In this document: positions 25,304 through 36,841 of the stretch, one piece after another
How the letters are laid out: each line of letters starts with the position of its first letter
Position numbering within the stretch: the stretch's first letter is position 1
The notes under the pieces: generated by a model
What the model saw: only the letters and a program-made list of their open reading frames with translations
Told to the model about the DNA's origin: nothing
Database searches by the model: none
Program-made: the position numbers and the translations under genes
DNA from: Caldilineaceae bacterium
GTDB taxonomy: Bacteria; Chloroflexota; Anaerolineae; Caldilineales; Caldilineaceae
DNA: 58,836 nt
Assembly (NCBI GenBank): GCA_019637695.1
Contig: JAHBVG010000034.1
Coordinates: forward strand, 1-58,836
Reading direction: 5' to 3'

Positions 25304-26659
25304 ATGGCACAACTTCACTTCCCGCCTGAGTTTCTCTGGGGATCAGCTACCTCTTCGTATCAAATCGAAGGCGCCTGGGATGAGAACGGCAAGGGCGAAT
25401 CGATCTGGGATCGCTTCACCCATACCCCCGGCAAGATCGAAGATGGGTCCACGGGCGACGTGGCCTGCGACCACTATCACCGGTGGGCCGACGATGTGGC
25501 GATGATGTCGAGATTGGGTTTGCAGGCCTATCGCTTTTCGATCTCGTGGCCGCGCATCCTGCCCGACGGCCGTGGACGGGTCAACCAGGCCGGACTCGAT
25601 TTCTACAGCCGCCTGGTCGACGGATTGCTGGAGGCCAACATCGTCCCCTTTGTCACGCTCTACCATTGGGATCTGCCCCAGGCCTTGCAGGATGAAGGCG
25701 GCTGGCCCATGCGTTCCACCGGCGAAGCCTTTGTCGACTATGCCGACGTTGTCAGCCGCGCGCTGGGGGATCGGGTCAAGAATTGGATCACCCACAATGA
25801 GCCGTGGTGCATCGGCTTCCTCAGCCACCAGATCGGCGAACATGCGCCCGGCCATCAGGATTGGCAGGAAGCGCTACGGGCATCGCATCATGTGCTGCTT
25901 TCCCACGGTTGGGCCGTACCGGTGATCCGCGCCAACAGCCTCGACGCCGAGGTAGGCATTACGCTCAACTACACCTACGCCACGCCGGCTTCCTCCAGCC
26001 CGGCGGACATGGCGGCGGCGCGCTGGTTCGACGGCTATTTCAACCGCTGGTTCACCGACCCGGTCTATGGCCGACACTACCCGGCGGATATGGTGGCCGA
26101 CTTCACGGCAGCGGGTCATCTACCCAACGGACTTGACTTTGTGCAGTCTGGCGATATGGAGATCATCGCTGCGCCCACTGATTTCCTCGGCGTCAACTAT
26201 TACACCCGCGCCGTACTGCGCGATGAATCGCCCGACAATGGCACACAGACGGTCTTCACCGATCTGGAGCAGACTGAGATGGGCTGGGAGATCTACCCCG
26301 AAGGGTTGTACCGGCTGCTCTGTCGTCTCTATTTCGACTACGAAGCGCCCAAGCTCTACATCACCGAGAACGGCGCTAGCTACAGCGACGGTCCTGACGC
26401 CGATGGCAAGGTGCGCGATCACCGCCGCACGGAATATATGCGCCAGCACTTCATCGCGGCCTATCGAGCCATCCAGGCCGGCGCGCCAGTAAAGGGGTAC
26501 TTTGTCTGGTCTTTGATGGATAACTTCGAGTGGGCCAAAGGCTATCTCCAGCGCTTCGGCATGGTCTGGGTCGACTTCGAGACGCAACAGCGCATCCCCA
26601 AAGAGAGCATGCATTGGGTGAGCCGTGTGATCGCAGAGAATGCGGTGAGTTGGGAGTGA
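25304..26659 (+). CDS. GH1 beta-glucosidase
   Basis: The 451-residue protein starts FPPEFLWGSATSSYQIEGAW, the GH1 signature. The acid/base glutamate is in WITHNEPWC (Glu166) and the nucleophile in LYITENGAS. It hydrolyses beta-glucosides or related beta-linked oligosaccharides in the cytoplasm; no signal peptide is present. The length is normal for the family. The ATG at 25304 is behind CGGAG. It stands alone, with a broken guaB in front, so its promoter may have been gained from the guaB region. Confidence 0.93.
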   Translation: MAQLHFPPEFLWGSATSSYQIEGAWDENGKGESIWDRFTHTPGKIEDGSTGDVACDHYHRWADDVAMMSRLGLQAYRFSISWPRILPDGRGRVNQAGLDFYSRLVDGLLEANIVPFVTLYHWDLPQALQDEGGWPMRSTGEAFVDYADVVSRALGDRVKNWITHNEPWCIGFLSHQIGEHAPGHQDWQEALRASHHVLLSHGWAVPVIRANSLDAEVGITLNYTYATPASSSPADMAAARWFDGYFNRWFTDPVYGRHYPADMVADFTAAGHLPNGLDFVQSGDMEIIAAPTDFLGVNYYTRAVLRDESPDNGTQTVFTDLEQTEMGWEIYPEGLYRLLCRLYFDYEAPKLYITENGASYSDGPDADGKVRDHRRTEYMRQHFIAAYRAIQAGAPVKGYFVWSLMDNFEWAKGYLQRFGMVWVDFETQQRIPKESMHWVSRVIAENAVSWE

Positions 26660-26660
26660 G

Positions 26661-26814
26661 GAATTAAGGATAGGTGACTGGTGATTAGGGATTGGGTAGA
26701 GAATCTCTAGTCTCCAATCTCTAATCTCTTGGTAACAGCGATTGGGCGATTAAGAGATTTCAGAAACTTGGCACTCTCCCTAATCACTAGTCACCTATCA
26801 CCAGTCACCTTTGA
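26661..26814. repeat. Composite hairpin repeat, 154 bp
   Basis: An outer pair GGTGACTGGTGATTAGGG / CCCTAATCACTAGTCACC surrounds an inner pair with AGAGATT and CCAATCTC units. It looks like one repeat nested in another. It lies between the convergent GH1 and glycosyltransferase genes and overlaps the stop codon of the latter. Confidence 0.7.
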
Positions 26815-28993
26815 TCACAATCAAGATCCTATCCCCTTCCTGCCCCGGAATGGGCAGCCGCTGGCCGGTTGCGGCGTTGTAGAAGCCAATTTCGAGATAG
26901 ATCTCCCCGTTTGTCGCGGCAAAGTCATCTGGGATCACAAACTGTAACTCGTCGATCACCACTTCGCCGGACAGCCAATCCGAGGTAGGACAACTCCCCT
27001 CGCCCGGCGGACGATCCGCGCCGGCGATCTGGGTGGTTGTCCCATCCTCGGCAATGTGGATCAGGTGCGAGAATGCGGTGTAGTCGAGGCTGGGGCTTTG
27101 GTTCACCTGCCAATAGAAACGGGTGTAGAGCCGCTCGCCCGCAGCCAGTTCACCCTCTGGGTAGAGCCAATAGCCGAGCAGATCGATGCCGTCGCTGAGG
27201 GGCGCAGGCTGCGAAATCATCTCGGGGAAGATCACCGCGCCGCCTGTGGGCTGCGCCAGTTGTTCCGCCCAGGCCGCGCCTTCCATGTCCCAGATCACGG
27301 GGATCGCCGCCGCGTCGGGATAGTAGGAATCGATCAGCGCTTTGCTACGCTGATCCTCGTTGCTGAGGAAATAGTAGTGGGCGGGCGCGTCCGTCGCCAC
27401 GCGCATACAGATGCGCCCATCGAAGCCGTAAGGAGTGGATATCTCTGGATTTTGCGCAAGCAGATAGCGCACTGTCGGGTGGTCGCTGCCGCGCGGACTT
27501 ATATAGACGCGCACCCCCTGATCGTGTTCGACGATCTCTTCGGCCAATCGCGTAAAGCCCACATCCCAGGCCGGGAAGAGGGCGGGCAAGTTGGCCCAGG
27601 TGACAAAGTAGGCGCGCCAGGTGATCAAAATCGAGGCGAGGATCAACGCCGATCCTAAGGTAAGATAGAGCAAATGCCCGTGCAGGAAGAGGCGTCTCCC
27701 CAGGCGGACAGCGCCTTCCATCCCCAGCGCAATCAACAGGACGATAAAGGGCAAGACGCCAATGGCGCGCTGATAGTTGGGCGCATATTCGCTGAGCAAG
27801 GTGGGCAGCAGCATTACCCCAAGGCCGGCCAGCAGCCAGAGATGCGCCAATCGCCAGAAGCGCCAGAGCGCCAACCCTAGGCCGGCAACGAAGAAGGGCG
27901 CTAGCAGCGGATCGAGCGCAGGCCGAAAGGGAATATTCGAGCGCGGATTATGGTCTCCGCTCCAGGCGAACATGCCCACCACCGGCGCTATATTGTCGAG
28001 GATGCCCCCTTCCTCGCGGCCAAGCACACTGACCTGCCCAATGCGTGTGGTGAAGGAGACCGGGTTCTGCACAAAGTAGATCCCCAGCGGCGCGATCACG
28101 ATCAACGCCGTCAGCGCGGCCAGCAAGATCCCCCGTCCCTGCGCCATCACCTGGGGGCGATGCTGCCAGAGCGCTGCCGCCGCCATCGGCAACAGCACCA
28201 ATGGCAGCAACCGCGAGGGCAAGTAAGTGTAAAACGACAGCCCGCCAAAGATCCCCGCGAGGAGCCAGGGGATTGGGGATTGGGGATTGGGGACTGGGGA
28301 CTGGGGACTGGGGATTGGATATTGGGTATTGGTCTGCGGTCTGCGGTCTGCGGTCGTCCGCCCGCCGTCACCTTTGCCTTTTGCCTGCCGACCAGCGCGG
28401 TCGGGCTGCCTTTTGCCTTCTTCCGTTTGCCTTTTGCCTTCTCTCCCGCCCCACGCCCGCCAGAGGCTCGCCCACATCAGCGTTTGCAGGAAGACGAAGA
28501 AAGAGAGGCGCAGCCCGTAACGGCTGAAGATCTGGCTCCAGAGCAGGGCGAGGATGGCGGCGCCGCTCCAGAGAGCGAAGGCTCGGCGGTTGCGCACGCC
28601 TAAAAACGGCGCAACTTCCCAGGCCAGCCAAGCCAGCGCCGGCGTCAAGAGCGCGCCAACCAACGCCGGGATCAGCCGAATCGTCCAGATCGACTGGCCG
28701 AAGAGAGTATGTCCAATCCCCACCAGCCAGAGCAGAAGCGGTTCGCGGCCAAAATTGCCAGTGAAAAAGATCGGCCATTCCCATAGGGGCGTACGGACGA
28801 GTGTCAGCGCATCCAACCCGTTAAAGGCCTCATCGTAGAAAAGCCCTGGCGGGATGGTATCCAGCCGCCAGATGCGCATGAACAAAGCAAAGAGGGTCAA
28901 CACAAAAAGCATGGACCATCCAAACCGGCCCATGCTTTTATGAGGTTCTGTTTTGGGTGGAGGGGGAGGATTTCTAAACATGGTGATTGTCAA
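26798..28993 (-). CDS. GT39/ArnT-like membrane glycosyltransferase with repeat-encoded insert
   Basis: The 731-residue protein has about eleven membrane segments and the catalytic loop PPGLFYDEAFNGLDAL of the PMT/ArnT (GT-C) class, which moves sugars from polyprenyl-phosphate carriers to protein or lipid at the outer face. After about residue 575 is a soluble C-terminal domain. Residues about 184-242, between membrane segments, are a low-complexity hydrophilic stretch (GKRQTEEGKRQPDRAGRQ, later YPIPSPQSPVPNPQSPIP). This is encoded by three kinds of dispersed repeat joined together, in frame. The start at 28993 could also be a later Met. Donor and acceptor are unknown. Confidence 0.85.
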   Translation of the reverse strand: MTITMFRNPPPPPKTEPHKSMGRFGWSMLFVLTLFALFMRIWRLDTIPPGLFYDEAFNGLDALTLVRTPLWEWPIFFTGNFGREPLLLWLVGIGHTLFGQSIWTIRLIPALVGALLTPALAWLAWEVAPFLGVRNRRAFALWSGAAILALLWSQIFSRYGLRLSFFVFLQTLMWASLWRAWGGREGKRQTEEGKRQPDRAGRQAKGKGDGGRTTADRRPQTNTQYPIPSPQSPVPNPQSPIPWLLAGIFGGLSFYTYLPSRLLPLVLLPMAAAALWQHRPQVMAQGRGILLAALTALIVIAPLGIYFVQNPVSFTTRIGQVSVLGREEGGILDNIAPVVGMFAWSGDHNPRSNIPFRPALDPLLAPFFVAGLGLALWRFWRLAHLWLLAGLGVMLLPTLLSEYAPNYQRAIGVLPFIVLLIALGMEGAVRLGRRLFLHGHLLYLTLGSALILASILITWRAYFVTWANLPALFPAWDVGFTRLAEEIVEHDQGVRVYISPRGSDHPTVRYLLAQNPEISTPYGFDGRICMRVATDAPAHYYFLSNEDQRSKALIDSYYPDAAAIPVIWDMEGAAWAEQLAQPTGGAVIFPEMISQPAPLSDGIDLLGYWLYPEGELAAGERLYTRFYWQVNQSPSLDYTAFSHLIHIAEDGTTTQIAGADRPPGEGSCPTSDWLSGEVVIDELQFVIPDDFAATNGEIYLEIGFYNAATGQRLPIPGQEGDRILIVIKGDW
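28267..28445 (-). repeat. In-frame repeat array inside the GT39-like gene
   Basis: The coding stretch contains tandem GGGGATTGGGGACT units, GGTCTGCGGTCTGC units and TTTTGCCTTTTGCC-like units. All three are types seen between genes elsewhere. The frame is kept for about 179 bp. Confidence 0.85.
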
Positions 28994-29065
28994 TTCGAGG
29001 GAGGCGAAGAGGCGCAGATGCGTCGAGTGGCAGGTGGCAATCGCTCACGCAACACGCAACACGCA
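28990..29065. repeat. GAGGCGAAGAGGCGC / ACGCAACACGCAAC repeat
   Basis: A short mixed repeat (GAGGGAGGCGAAGAGGCGC, then tandem ACGCAACACGCAAC) fills the gap between the GT39-like and Uma2 genes. Confidence 0.5.
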
Positions 29066-29800
29066 TTACGCATCCAGGTCGCTCAGCGCCCGTTCCAGCG
29101 CCTCGACCAGCGACATGTCCACGCCAGCGATCTGGGTCAGGGTGCGCAGCGGCGACGGCAGCGGATCTTGCCAGAGCCAGTCGGGATCGAGCCAAAATCC
29201 TGGCAGTTGTTGGGAGCGGTAGATACCATCGTCAAGGCGGATCAATTCATAGATGCCGTTTTCATCCAGTTGGTAGAACTCGGCCCGCTCAGTTAACGGA
29301 TCGAGCAACCAGTACTCAGGAACGCCGTCCGCTTCGTATTCGTAGAATTTATCACCGCGATCGCGCCCTATACTCTCCGGTGAAACAATCTCAATGACTA
29401 GATCCGCTGGTCCTTGCAGATAGGCATTTTGCAGTCGATCCCGATGCTCGTTGCGCACGAATAGCAGATCGGGTTCGCGGCCACTGTTGGCAAGGCGCAT
29501 TTGGAAAGGCGCAACCATGAGGACGCCCAAACGACGAATTTGTACAAAGGAACCCAGCAATTGATCCAAAAAGCTTAGTAGCTGTTGGTGCCTTTCAGAG
29601 GCTGGACTCATGAGTATTGCCTTTCCATTGAGCCATTCGGCGTGCCTTCCATCCGCCCAAACCAGAAACTCTTCATAGCTCATCTCGCGACGATGCTGCT
29701 CATCCTCGTTGAGCAACACAGCCAGCAACCGTTGGCGCAGATCTTCAGGGATAGGCCAGCTTTTCTCATCTTTGAGTTGAGTAGATGGGATCTTTGTCAT
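29066..29800 (-). CDS. Uma2 family (DUF820) putative endonuclease
   Basis: The 244-residue protein has the Uma2/DUF820 restriction-like fold. Visible elements are MSYEEFLVWADGRHAEWLNG, then EPDLLFV with the catalytic Asp, and ADLVIEIVSPES with the Glu, in PD-(D/E)XK order. The C-terminal VPEYWLLDP matches the family. Uma2 genes occur in many copies in Cyanobacteria and Chloroflexota, and their biological role is not established. An extra N-terminal 35 residues precede the domain. Confidence 0.88.
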   Translation of the reverse strand: MTKIPSTQLKDEKSWPIPEDLRQRLLAVLLNEDEQHRREMSYEEFLVWADGRHAEWLNGKAILMSPASERHQQLLSFLDQLLGSFVQIRRLGVLMVAPFQMRLANSGREPDLLFVRNEHRDRLQNAYLQGPADLVIEIVSPESIGRDRGDKFYEYEADGVPEYWLLDPLTERAEFYQLDENGIYELIRLDDGIYRSQQLPGFWLDPDWLWQDPLPSPLRTLTQIAGVDMSLVEALERALSDLDA

Positions 29801-29848
29801 CGATCCTTCTCCGTAGAATGAAAGAGTACTCGTGGATACGGTGGCTCA

Positions 29849-30022
29849 TCAACGCAAATTGGAGCGTTCAGCTTCAAGACAGAGATCAATAACCTCTCGG
29901 ATGTTCATCATCAATTCGTCTAGCGTCCTGCCTTGAGCGTAGCAAGCGCGCAGTGATGGTACTTCACCCACGAAGAAGCCATCTTCATCCTTTTCAATCA
30001 CCACATAGAATTCCCTGGCCAT
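29849..30022 (-). CDS. Solitary HicB-like antitoxin
   Basis: The 57-residue reading frame starts MAREFYVVIEKDEDGFFVGE, continues VPSLRACYAQGRTLDELMM, and ends EAERSNLR. This is the partial RNase H-fold of HicB antitoxins. The C-terminal DNA-binding helix of longer HicB proteins is absent. No hicA toxin gene lies on either side: Uma2 is downstream and a repeat then leuS upstream. It may be a leftover antitoxin or serve another partner in trans. Confidence 0.8.
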   Translation of the reverse strand: MAREFYVVIEKDEDGFFVGEVPSLRACYAQGRTLDELMMNIREVIDLCLEAERSNLR

Positions 30023-30029
30023 TTAACAT

Positions 30030-30094
30030 CTTCTTTCGCAACTCAGGGAGGCGACGAAGATCACTTCGCCTCGTCGCCTCCTCGCCTCTTCACC
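30030..30094. repeat. GGAGGCGACGAAG / CTTCGCCTCGTCGCC hairpin
   Basis: GGGAGGCGACGAAG is matched by CTTCGCCTCGTCGCCTCC, a close relative of the GAGGCGAAGAGGCGC repeat at 28990. It lies directly after leuS and can act as its terminator. Confidence 0.6.
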
Positions 30095-32629
<2,535 letters not shown>

Positions 32630-32987
32630 AATGGATACTCCTATGGTGGAGATTGTTGTTGTGCGTCATGCGTGAAAGGTGAAATAGTAAGACGTGAAAT
32701 CGCAAACGGAGCGTATCCTCACGTTTCACGTTTCACGTCTCTTGGTTTGCCCGCTCTGCTCAGCGGAGAATAGCTCCGCAGCCGCGGGCTATCTAAGCGC
32801 GATCACACCGCCGACGGCAGAGCCGACAGCGGCGTAATGGTTTTCCGAGGGAGACCAACGCGCTTTTTGTTTCATAATGGAGACAGTATAGCACAACTCG
32901 ACAAAAAATGTGCGAATTTGGGCAGGACTCATTCATCTCTCAATCGCCTAATCGCCCAATCTCATGGACGTCCTCCGCGGTAAATCC
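32630..32987. other. leuS leader and gap before the next gene
   Basis: The 358-bp gap holds a CACGTTTCACG hairpin repeat (32663-32742) and a possible minus-strand -10 box TATACT (32890-32885). Between them is a 28-codon frame beginning MKQKARWSPSENHYAAVG at 32875 and ending LR*. That frame has no good ribosome site. The conserved T-box sequence is not found. Confidence 0.45.
32663..32742. repeat. GTGAAACGTGAAACG hairpin repeat
   Basis: GCGTGAAAGGTGAAATAG is opposed by tandem CACGTTTCACGTTTCACG. The same unit is found at 45972-46031. Confidence 0.65.
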
Positions 32988-34142
32988 TCACTCGACCACG
33001 ATCTCAAAGATCATCCCCGCGGCGCGGAGACGTTCAAGCAGCGGATCCCCCATTGTCACAACCGGGGTCAGCACCCCGGCGCGGTCGGGCAACCGATCTC
33101 GATCCAACGCCAGGCAGAGCGCGGATTCCGCCGCCATCTTCGCGGTTTCGGTATAGCCCGGATCGCCGCCGTTCACCTTGCCCACCACTTTTTGATCGCC
33201 CGCCCGTCCGATGATCGTCACCTGAAAATGGCTGCGAGCGCGCTTCTCTGCGGATGGTCCCTGGCCCTGGGGTTGCAATTTATAGAGTAGATCGCGCGTG
33301 GGTTTGATCTGCGCCATCCCCGCCAGCGCGCCCACGCCGATCCCCAGCCCGATCAGTTTGGGCAGGGATCCCACGTCTAGATAGTGGACATACCGGAACT
33401 CCTGCCCGTAGATGGGCAATGCGCGCGCCGAACGCAGGATCACCTGCGGGTCGATGGTCGGTAAGGGGGCTACCCAGCCGCCTGTCACGTCAGAACGGTG
33501 GATCGTCCGTTTGCCGCTGGCGACGACGCGCCCATCCCCAGCGGGGGACTTGACCTTTGGCCCGCGCAACCCGCGTCGCGAGATCATCTCGATGGCCGAA
33601 TGCCACGTACCGCCCGAAAAGCTGGCGTCGGTGGAGATGAAGCCTTCCACGGTGACAGCGGCATCGTCGGGCAATTCTTTCACCACCATGTAGACGCCCA
33701 GATCGTGGGGGACGCTGTCGAAACCGCAGCAGTTGACAATCCGCACACCCCGCTCGCGCGCAGGGGCGTCATAGCGGTCGAGGATGGTATTGACGAATTC
33801 CGGTTCGCCGGTGATGTCAGCATAGTCTGCGCCCGCCTCGATAGCTGCCTTTACCAGCGGTTCGCCGTAGCGGATGTACGGACCAACGGTGGTCAAAACC
33901 ACCCGCGTCTGCCCGGCCATGGCGACGAGCGAGGCAGGATCGTCGCTGTCCGCCCGGATCAACGTGACCTCTTCACCCACGCCGATCTCCGTGCGGATCT
34001 GGCGCAGCTTGTCCAAACTGCGTCCGGCCATGGCCCAACGGAAAGGAAACCCTCCCTGTTGGGCCAAATATTCTGCCGTCAACCGGCCGGTGAAGCCCGT
34101 AGCGCCATAGAGGACAATGTCGAAAGGGCGTGGCTCGGTCAT
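32988..34142 (-). CDS. Saccharopine dehydrogenase-like oxidoreductase
   Basis: The 384-residue protein begins with the Rossmann motif IVLYGATGFTGRLTAEYL and has GPYIRYGEPLVKAAIEAGADYADITGE, a clear match to the saccharopine dehydrogenase NADP-binding family that includes mycobacterial trans-acting enoyl reductases. Those reduce polyketide or lipid double bonds; the true role here is not known. Its ATG overlaps the stop of the esterase gene by 4 bp (ATGA), so the two are translationally coupled. The C-terminal half holds a GATGFxG-unrelated helix-rich region. Confidence 0.85.
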   Translation of the reverse strand: MTEPRPFDIVLYGATGFTGRLTAEYLAQQGGFPFRWAMAGRSLDKLRQIRTEIGVGEEVTLIRADSDDPASLVAMAGQTRVVLTTVGPYIRYGEPLVKAAIEAGADYADITGEPEFVNTILDRYDAPARERGVRIVNCCGFDSVPHDLGVYMVVKELPDDAAVTVEGFISTDASFSGGTWHSAIEMISRRGLRGPKVKSPAGDGRVVASGKRTIHRSDVTGGWVAPLPTIDPQVILRSARALPIYGQEFRYVHYLDVGSLPKLIGLGIGVGALAGMAQIKPTRDLLYKLQPQGQGPSAEKRARSHFQVTIIGRAGDQKVVGKVNGGDPGYTETAKMAAESALCLALDRDRLPDRAGVLTPVVTMGDPLLERLRAAGMIFEIVVE

Positions 34143-35074
34143 GCGGCTTCCTTTACATGCTCGGTTTGATCTGCGGGCGCAGGCTGGGTACGCCTCTGCA
34201 CAAAGTCGCCAATGCTGTCGATGGCCTGCTGGCTCTCAGGCATCAGCCCGACCATCATATGCCAGACATGCCACATGCCTTCCCAGACCTCCAGGGTAAC
34301 ATCTACGCCGACGTCTTCGGCGCGTTCGGCCAGCCGCGTCGAATCGCTCAAGAGGATCTCATGATCGCCAACCTGGATCAAGAGCGGCGGCAACCCATGT
34401 AAATCGGCGTAGAGCGGCGAGACGCGCGGATCGCGTGGATCGATATCGCCATAATAGCGAGCCGCCGTCATGGCGACCCGTTCAGACCGCAACCAGGGAT
34501 CTTTGCGGGCGCAACTCTGAATCGATTCGCCAGTGGCGGCCAGATCCGTCCACGGCGAGAGCAAGACAGCCGCCGCGGGCAGGGGATCGCCCTGATCGCA
34601 AAGCATCACCATCATGCTCAGGGCAAGCCCGCCGCCCGCCGAATCTCCGGCCACAACAATGGATTCTGGCGTCATGCCGTCGGCGAGCAACTCCCGGTAG
34701 ACGGCGACGGCGTCGTCCAATGCCGCCGGGAAGGGATCTTCCGGGGCCAGCCGATACTCCGGCAAGAGGGCGCGGGCGCGGCCGGCTTTGGCAATGTGGG
34801 CGGCAATGCCCCTGTGCGAGGCGCAAGATCCAATCGAATACGCGCCGCCATGCAAAAAGAGGATGATCCGCTCGTCGTAGCGGCGCGGTGTGATCCACTC
34901 TGCAGGCAGACCCGCGACTTCGATCTCTTCGATCTTGGTCTTGCGTGGAAGGCGCAGGAGCGCGCCCATCTTATTCAATCGTTCGCGCATCTGCTCGATG
35001 GGCTGATCCGCATCCACACGGCTGGAACGCCAGCGCCAGAGTTCTCGAACAATACGGCTACGCAGACTAGGCAC
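34139..35074 (-). CDS. Alpha/beta hydrolase, hormone-sensitive lipase family
   Basis: The 311-residue esterase has the oxyanion-hole motif LFLHGGAYSIGS and the nucleophile elbow VVAGDSAGGGLAL. The acid lies in the LIQVGDHEILLSDS region and the His in EGMWHVWHMM. HSL-family enzymes hydrolyse short-chain esters. The gene lies between ilvE and the reductase on the same strand and overlaps the latter by 4 bp, so the three may be transcribed together. The substrate is unknown. Confidence 0.9.
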   Translation of the reverse strand: MPSLRSRIVRELWRWRSSRVDADQPIEQMRERLNKMGALLRLPRKTKIEEIEVAGLPAEWITPRRYDERIILFLHGGAYSIGSCASHRGIAAHIAKAGRARALLPEYRLAPEDPFPAALDDAVAVYRELLADGMTPESIVVAGDSAGGGLALSMMVMLCDQGDPLPAAAVLLSPWTDLAATGESIQSCARKDPWLRSERVAMTAARYYGDIDPRDPRVSPLYADLHGLPPLLIQVGDHEILLSDSTRLAERAEDVGVDVTLEVWEGMWHVWHMMVGLMPESQQAIDSIGDFVQRRTQPAPADQTEHVKEAA

Positions 35075-35113
35075 GGGAAATTCTCACTTTCTGTAAACGA
35101 CCGCAGACCGCCG

Positions 35114-36037
35114 TCACAATTGGATCGGCGTCAACCATCCCCACTTGTCGGGGGCGTTGTCCTCGACGATGCCGAAGAAGACATCCTGCACGGCCTTGGT
35201 GACAGGGCCGCGTTTGCCATCGCCCACGGGCAGCCGATCCACCGAGCGGACGGGGGTGATCTCGGCGGCGGTGCCGGTGAAGAAGATCTCGTCGGCCAGG
35301 TAGAGCATGTCGCGGGTCATCGCCATTTCTTTGACCTCGTATCCCAGATCGAGCGCGATCTTAATGGCGCTGTCCCGCGTGATGCCGCCCAAAATCGAGG
35401 AGGCCAGCGGCGGCGTGTAGATGACGCCCTTGTGGATGATGAAGATGTTTTCGCCGCTGCCCTCGCTGACGTAGCCGTTGATGTCGATGGCGATGCCTTC
35501 GGTGAAGCCGTTGTCGTGCGCTTCCATGGCGATGTTCTGGCTGCTGACGTACTGCCCGCCGATTTTTGCCATGGGGCTGAGCATATTGGAAGCCATGCGC
35601 CGCCAGGTGCTTACCTGCACATCCACACCATTTTCGATAGCCTCGTTGCCCAGATAGCGCCCCCACGGCACAGAGGCCAGGATCGCATCCACCGGGCATT
35701 TGCGCCCATCCACCCCCAGCGTTTCGTAGCCGCGGAAGACGAGCGGACGAATGTACGCGCTGCGCAGTTGATTGGCCTTGACAACGTCGATGGCGACTTG
35801 CATCCACTCGTCCACCGTCAGCGGGGAAGGGATGCGGGCGATCTTGCAGCTAAAGAGCAGCCGCTCAAAGTGTTCACGGCCGCGGAAGATGGCCGGCCCA
35901 TCGGCGGTCTCATAGGCGCGGATGCCCTCGAAGACGCTGCTGCCGTAGTGGAGCGCATGGGTAAAGACATGTACTTTGGCCTCATCCCAGGGGATGATTT
36001 TGCCGTTCATCCAAATATAATTGGCCCGCATTGGCAT
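35114..36037 (-). CDS. ilvE: Branched-chain amino acid aminotransferase
   Basis: The 307-residue enzyme is the canonical IlvE type: IWMNGKIIPWDEAKVHVFTH, YGSSVFEGIRAY, and the PLP lysine in MAKIGGQYVSS. The SEGSGENIFII and ADEIFFTGTAAEITPV elements are complete. It makes or degrades Leu, Ile and Val. AAGGAG lies 6 bp upstream of the ATG. It differs clearly from the two paralogs at 10938 and 12491, which lack VFEGIRAY-type residues (CFGGIRGYW). It is the likely housekeeping enzyme. Confidence 0.95.
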   Translation of the reverse strand: MPMRANYIWMNGKIIPWDEAKVHVFTHALHYGSSVFEGIRAYETADGPAIFRGREHFERLLFSCKIARIPSPLTVDEWMQVAIDVVKANQLRSAYIRPLVFRGYETLGVDGRKCPVDAILASVPWGRYLGNEAIENGVDVQVSTWRRMASNMLSPMAKIGGQYVSSQNIAMEAHDNGFTEGIAIDINGYVSEGSGENIFIIHKGVIYTPPLASSILGGITRDSAIKIALDLGYEVKEMAMTRDMLYLADEIFFTGTAAEITPVRSVDRLPVGDGKRGPVTKAVQDVFFGIVEDNAPDKWGWLTPIQL

Positions 36038-36247
36038 GGATTCACTCCTTGATCAGTGGAACGTGGGTTGATGGATGCTATCTGATGGGTTCAGGAAGTC
36101 GCTGAATTATAGCGCTGAATGGGTGGATTGGCTAGAAAAATCACGTTGATATCATCTCTTGAAGGATAGGCCTGATTGGTATACGATACTCTCCATTACT
36201 TCATCGCCTTTCACCAATCATCGTTTTTGCAAAACAGAAAGAGTAGA

Positions 36248-36724
36248 ATGGACAACCTTCTTTTGCGCGATGTTGTCGAAGACGATCTATCCCACTTCTT
36301 CGAGCAGCAACTTGACGCCGACGCCAATTGGATGGCCGCCTTTACCGCCAAGAACCCGGCAGATCGCGCCGCGTTTGATGCGCACTGGCGTAAAATTCTG
36401 GCCGATGACCGCATCATCATGCGTACGATCCTTTGGGAAGGCGAAGTCGCCGGTTACATTTCGGTCCACTCCTGGTTCGGCGAACCGGAGGTCGGCTATT
36501 GGCTGGGTAAGCCGTTTTGGGGGAAGGGTGTGGCGTCGGCGGCGCTCGCAGCATTCTTAGGACAGGTGGAGATCCGCCCGCTCCATGCCCGCGTCGCCAA
36601 GGATAACCTTGCCTCGCAGAGAGTGTTGGAGAAGTGCGGATTCACTCTCAGCGGCGAGGATAAGGGCTTTTCCAATGCCCGCGGCGTGGAAGTAGAAGAG
36701 TTGATTTTAATCTTGCACACATGA
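36248..36724 (+). CDS. GNAT family N-acetyltransferase
   Basis: The 158-residue protein resembles the RimJ/RimL branch: EPEVGYWLGKPFWGKGVASAA is the acetyl-CoA binding segment and NLASQRVLEKCGF the C-terminal motif. Such enzymes acetylate protein N-termini, amino groups of small molecules or drugs. The ATG at 36248 is chosen because the upstream extension lacks conservation. It is the first gene of a plus-strand run and not obviously coupled to the next. Confidence 0.88.
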   Translation: MDNLLLRDVVEDDLSHFFEQQLDADANWMAAFTAKNPADRAAFDAHWRKILADDRIIMRTILWEGEVAGYISVHSWFGEPEVGYWLGKPFWGKGVASAALAAFLGQVEIRPLHARVAKDNLASQRVLEKCGFTLSGEDKGFSNARGVEVEELILILHT

Positions 36725-36841
36725 GAGCAGACAGTCCGCCTTTCCGGCTGAATTGTGTTACATTGGGAAAACAGCCTGCATGTTGTATATCGAATAGATC
36801 CTTTTGCACCCACTCACCACTCCATTAGAAACGGCCCGAAC

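Noticed and set aside
28267..28445. Possible CRISPR array from regularly spaced ATTGGGGACTGGGG units
   Set aside because: Units are 7-14 bp, without unique spacers, and the stretch is coding.
32663..32900. T-box riboswitch upstream of leuS
   Set aside because: The conserved AGGGTGGNACCGCG-type element is not found on the minus strand; the hairpin is a dispersed repeat.
34796..36052. Plus-strand frame of 418 codons
   Set aside because: Antisense to the esterase and ilvE genes; both of those carry clear motifs.
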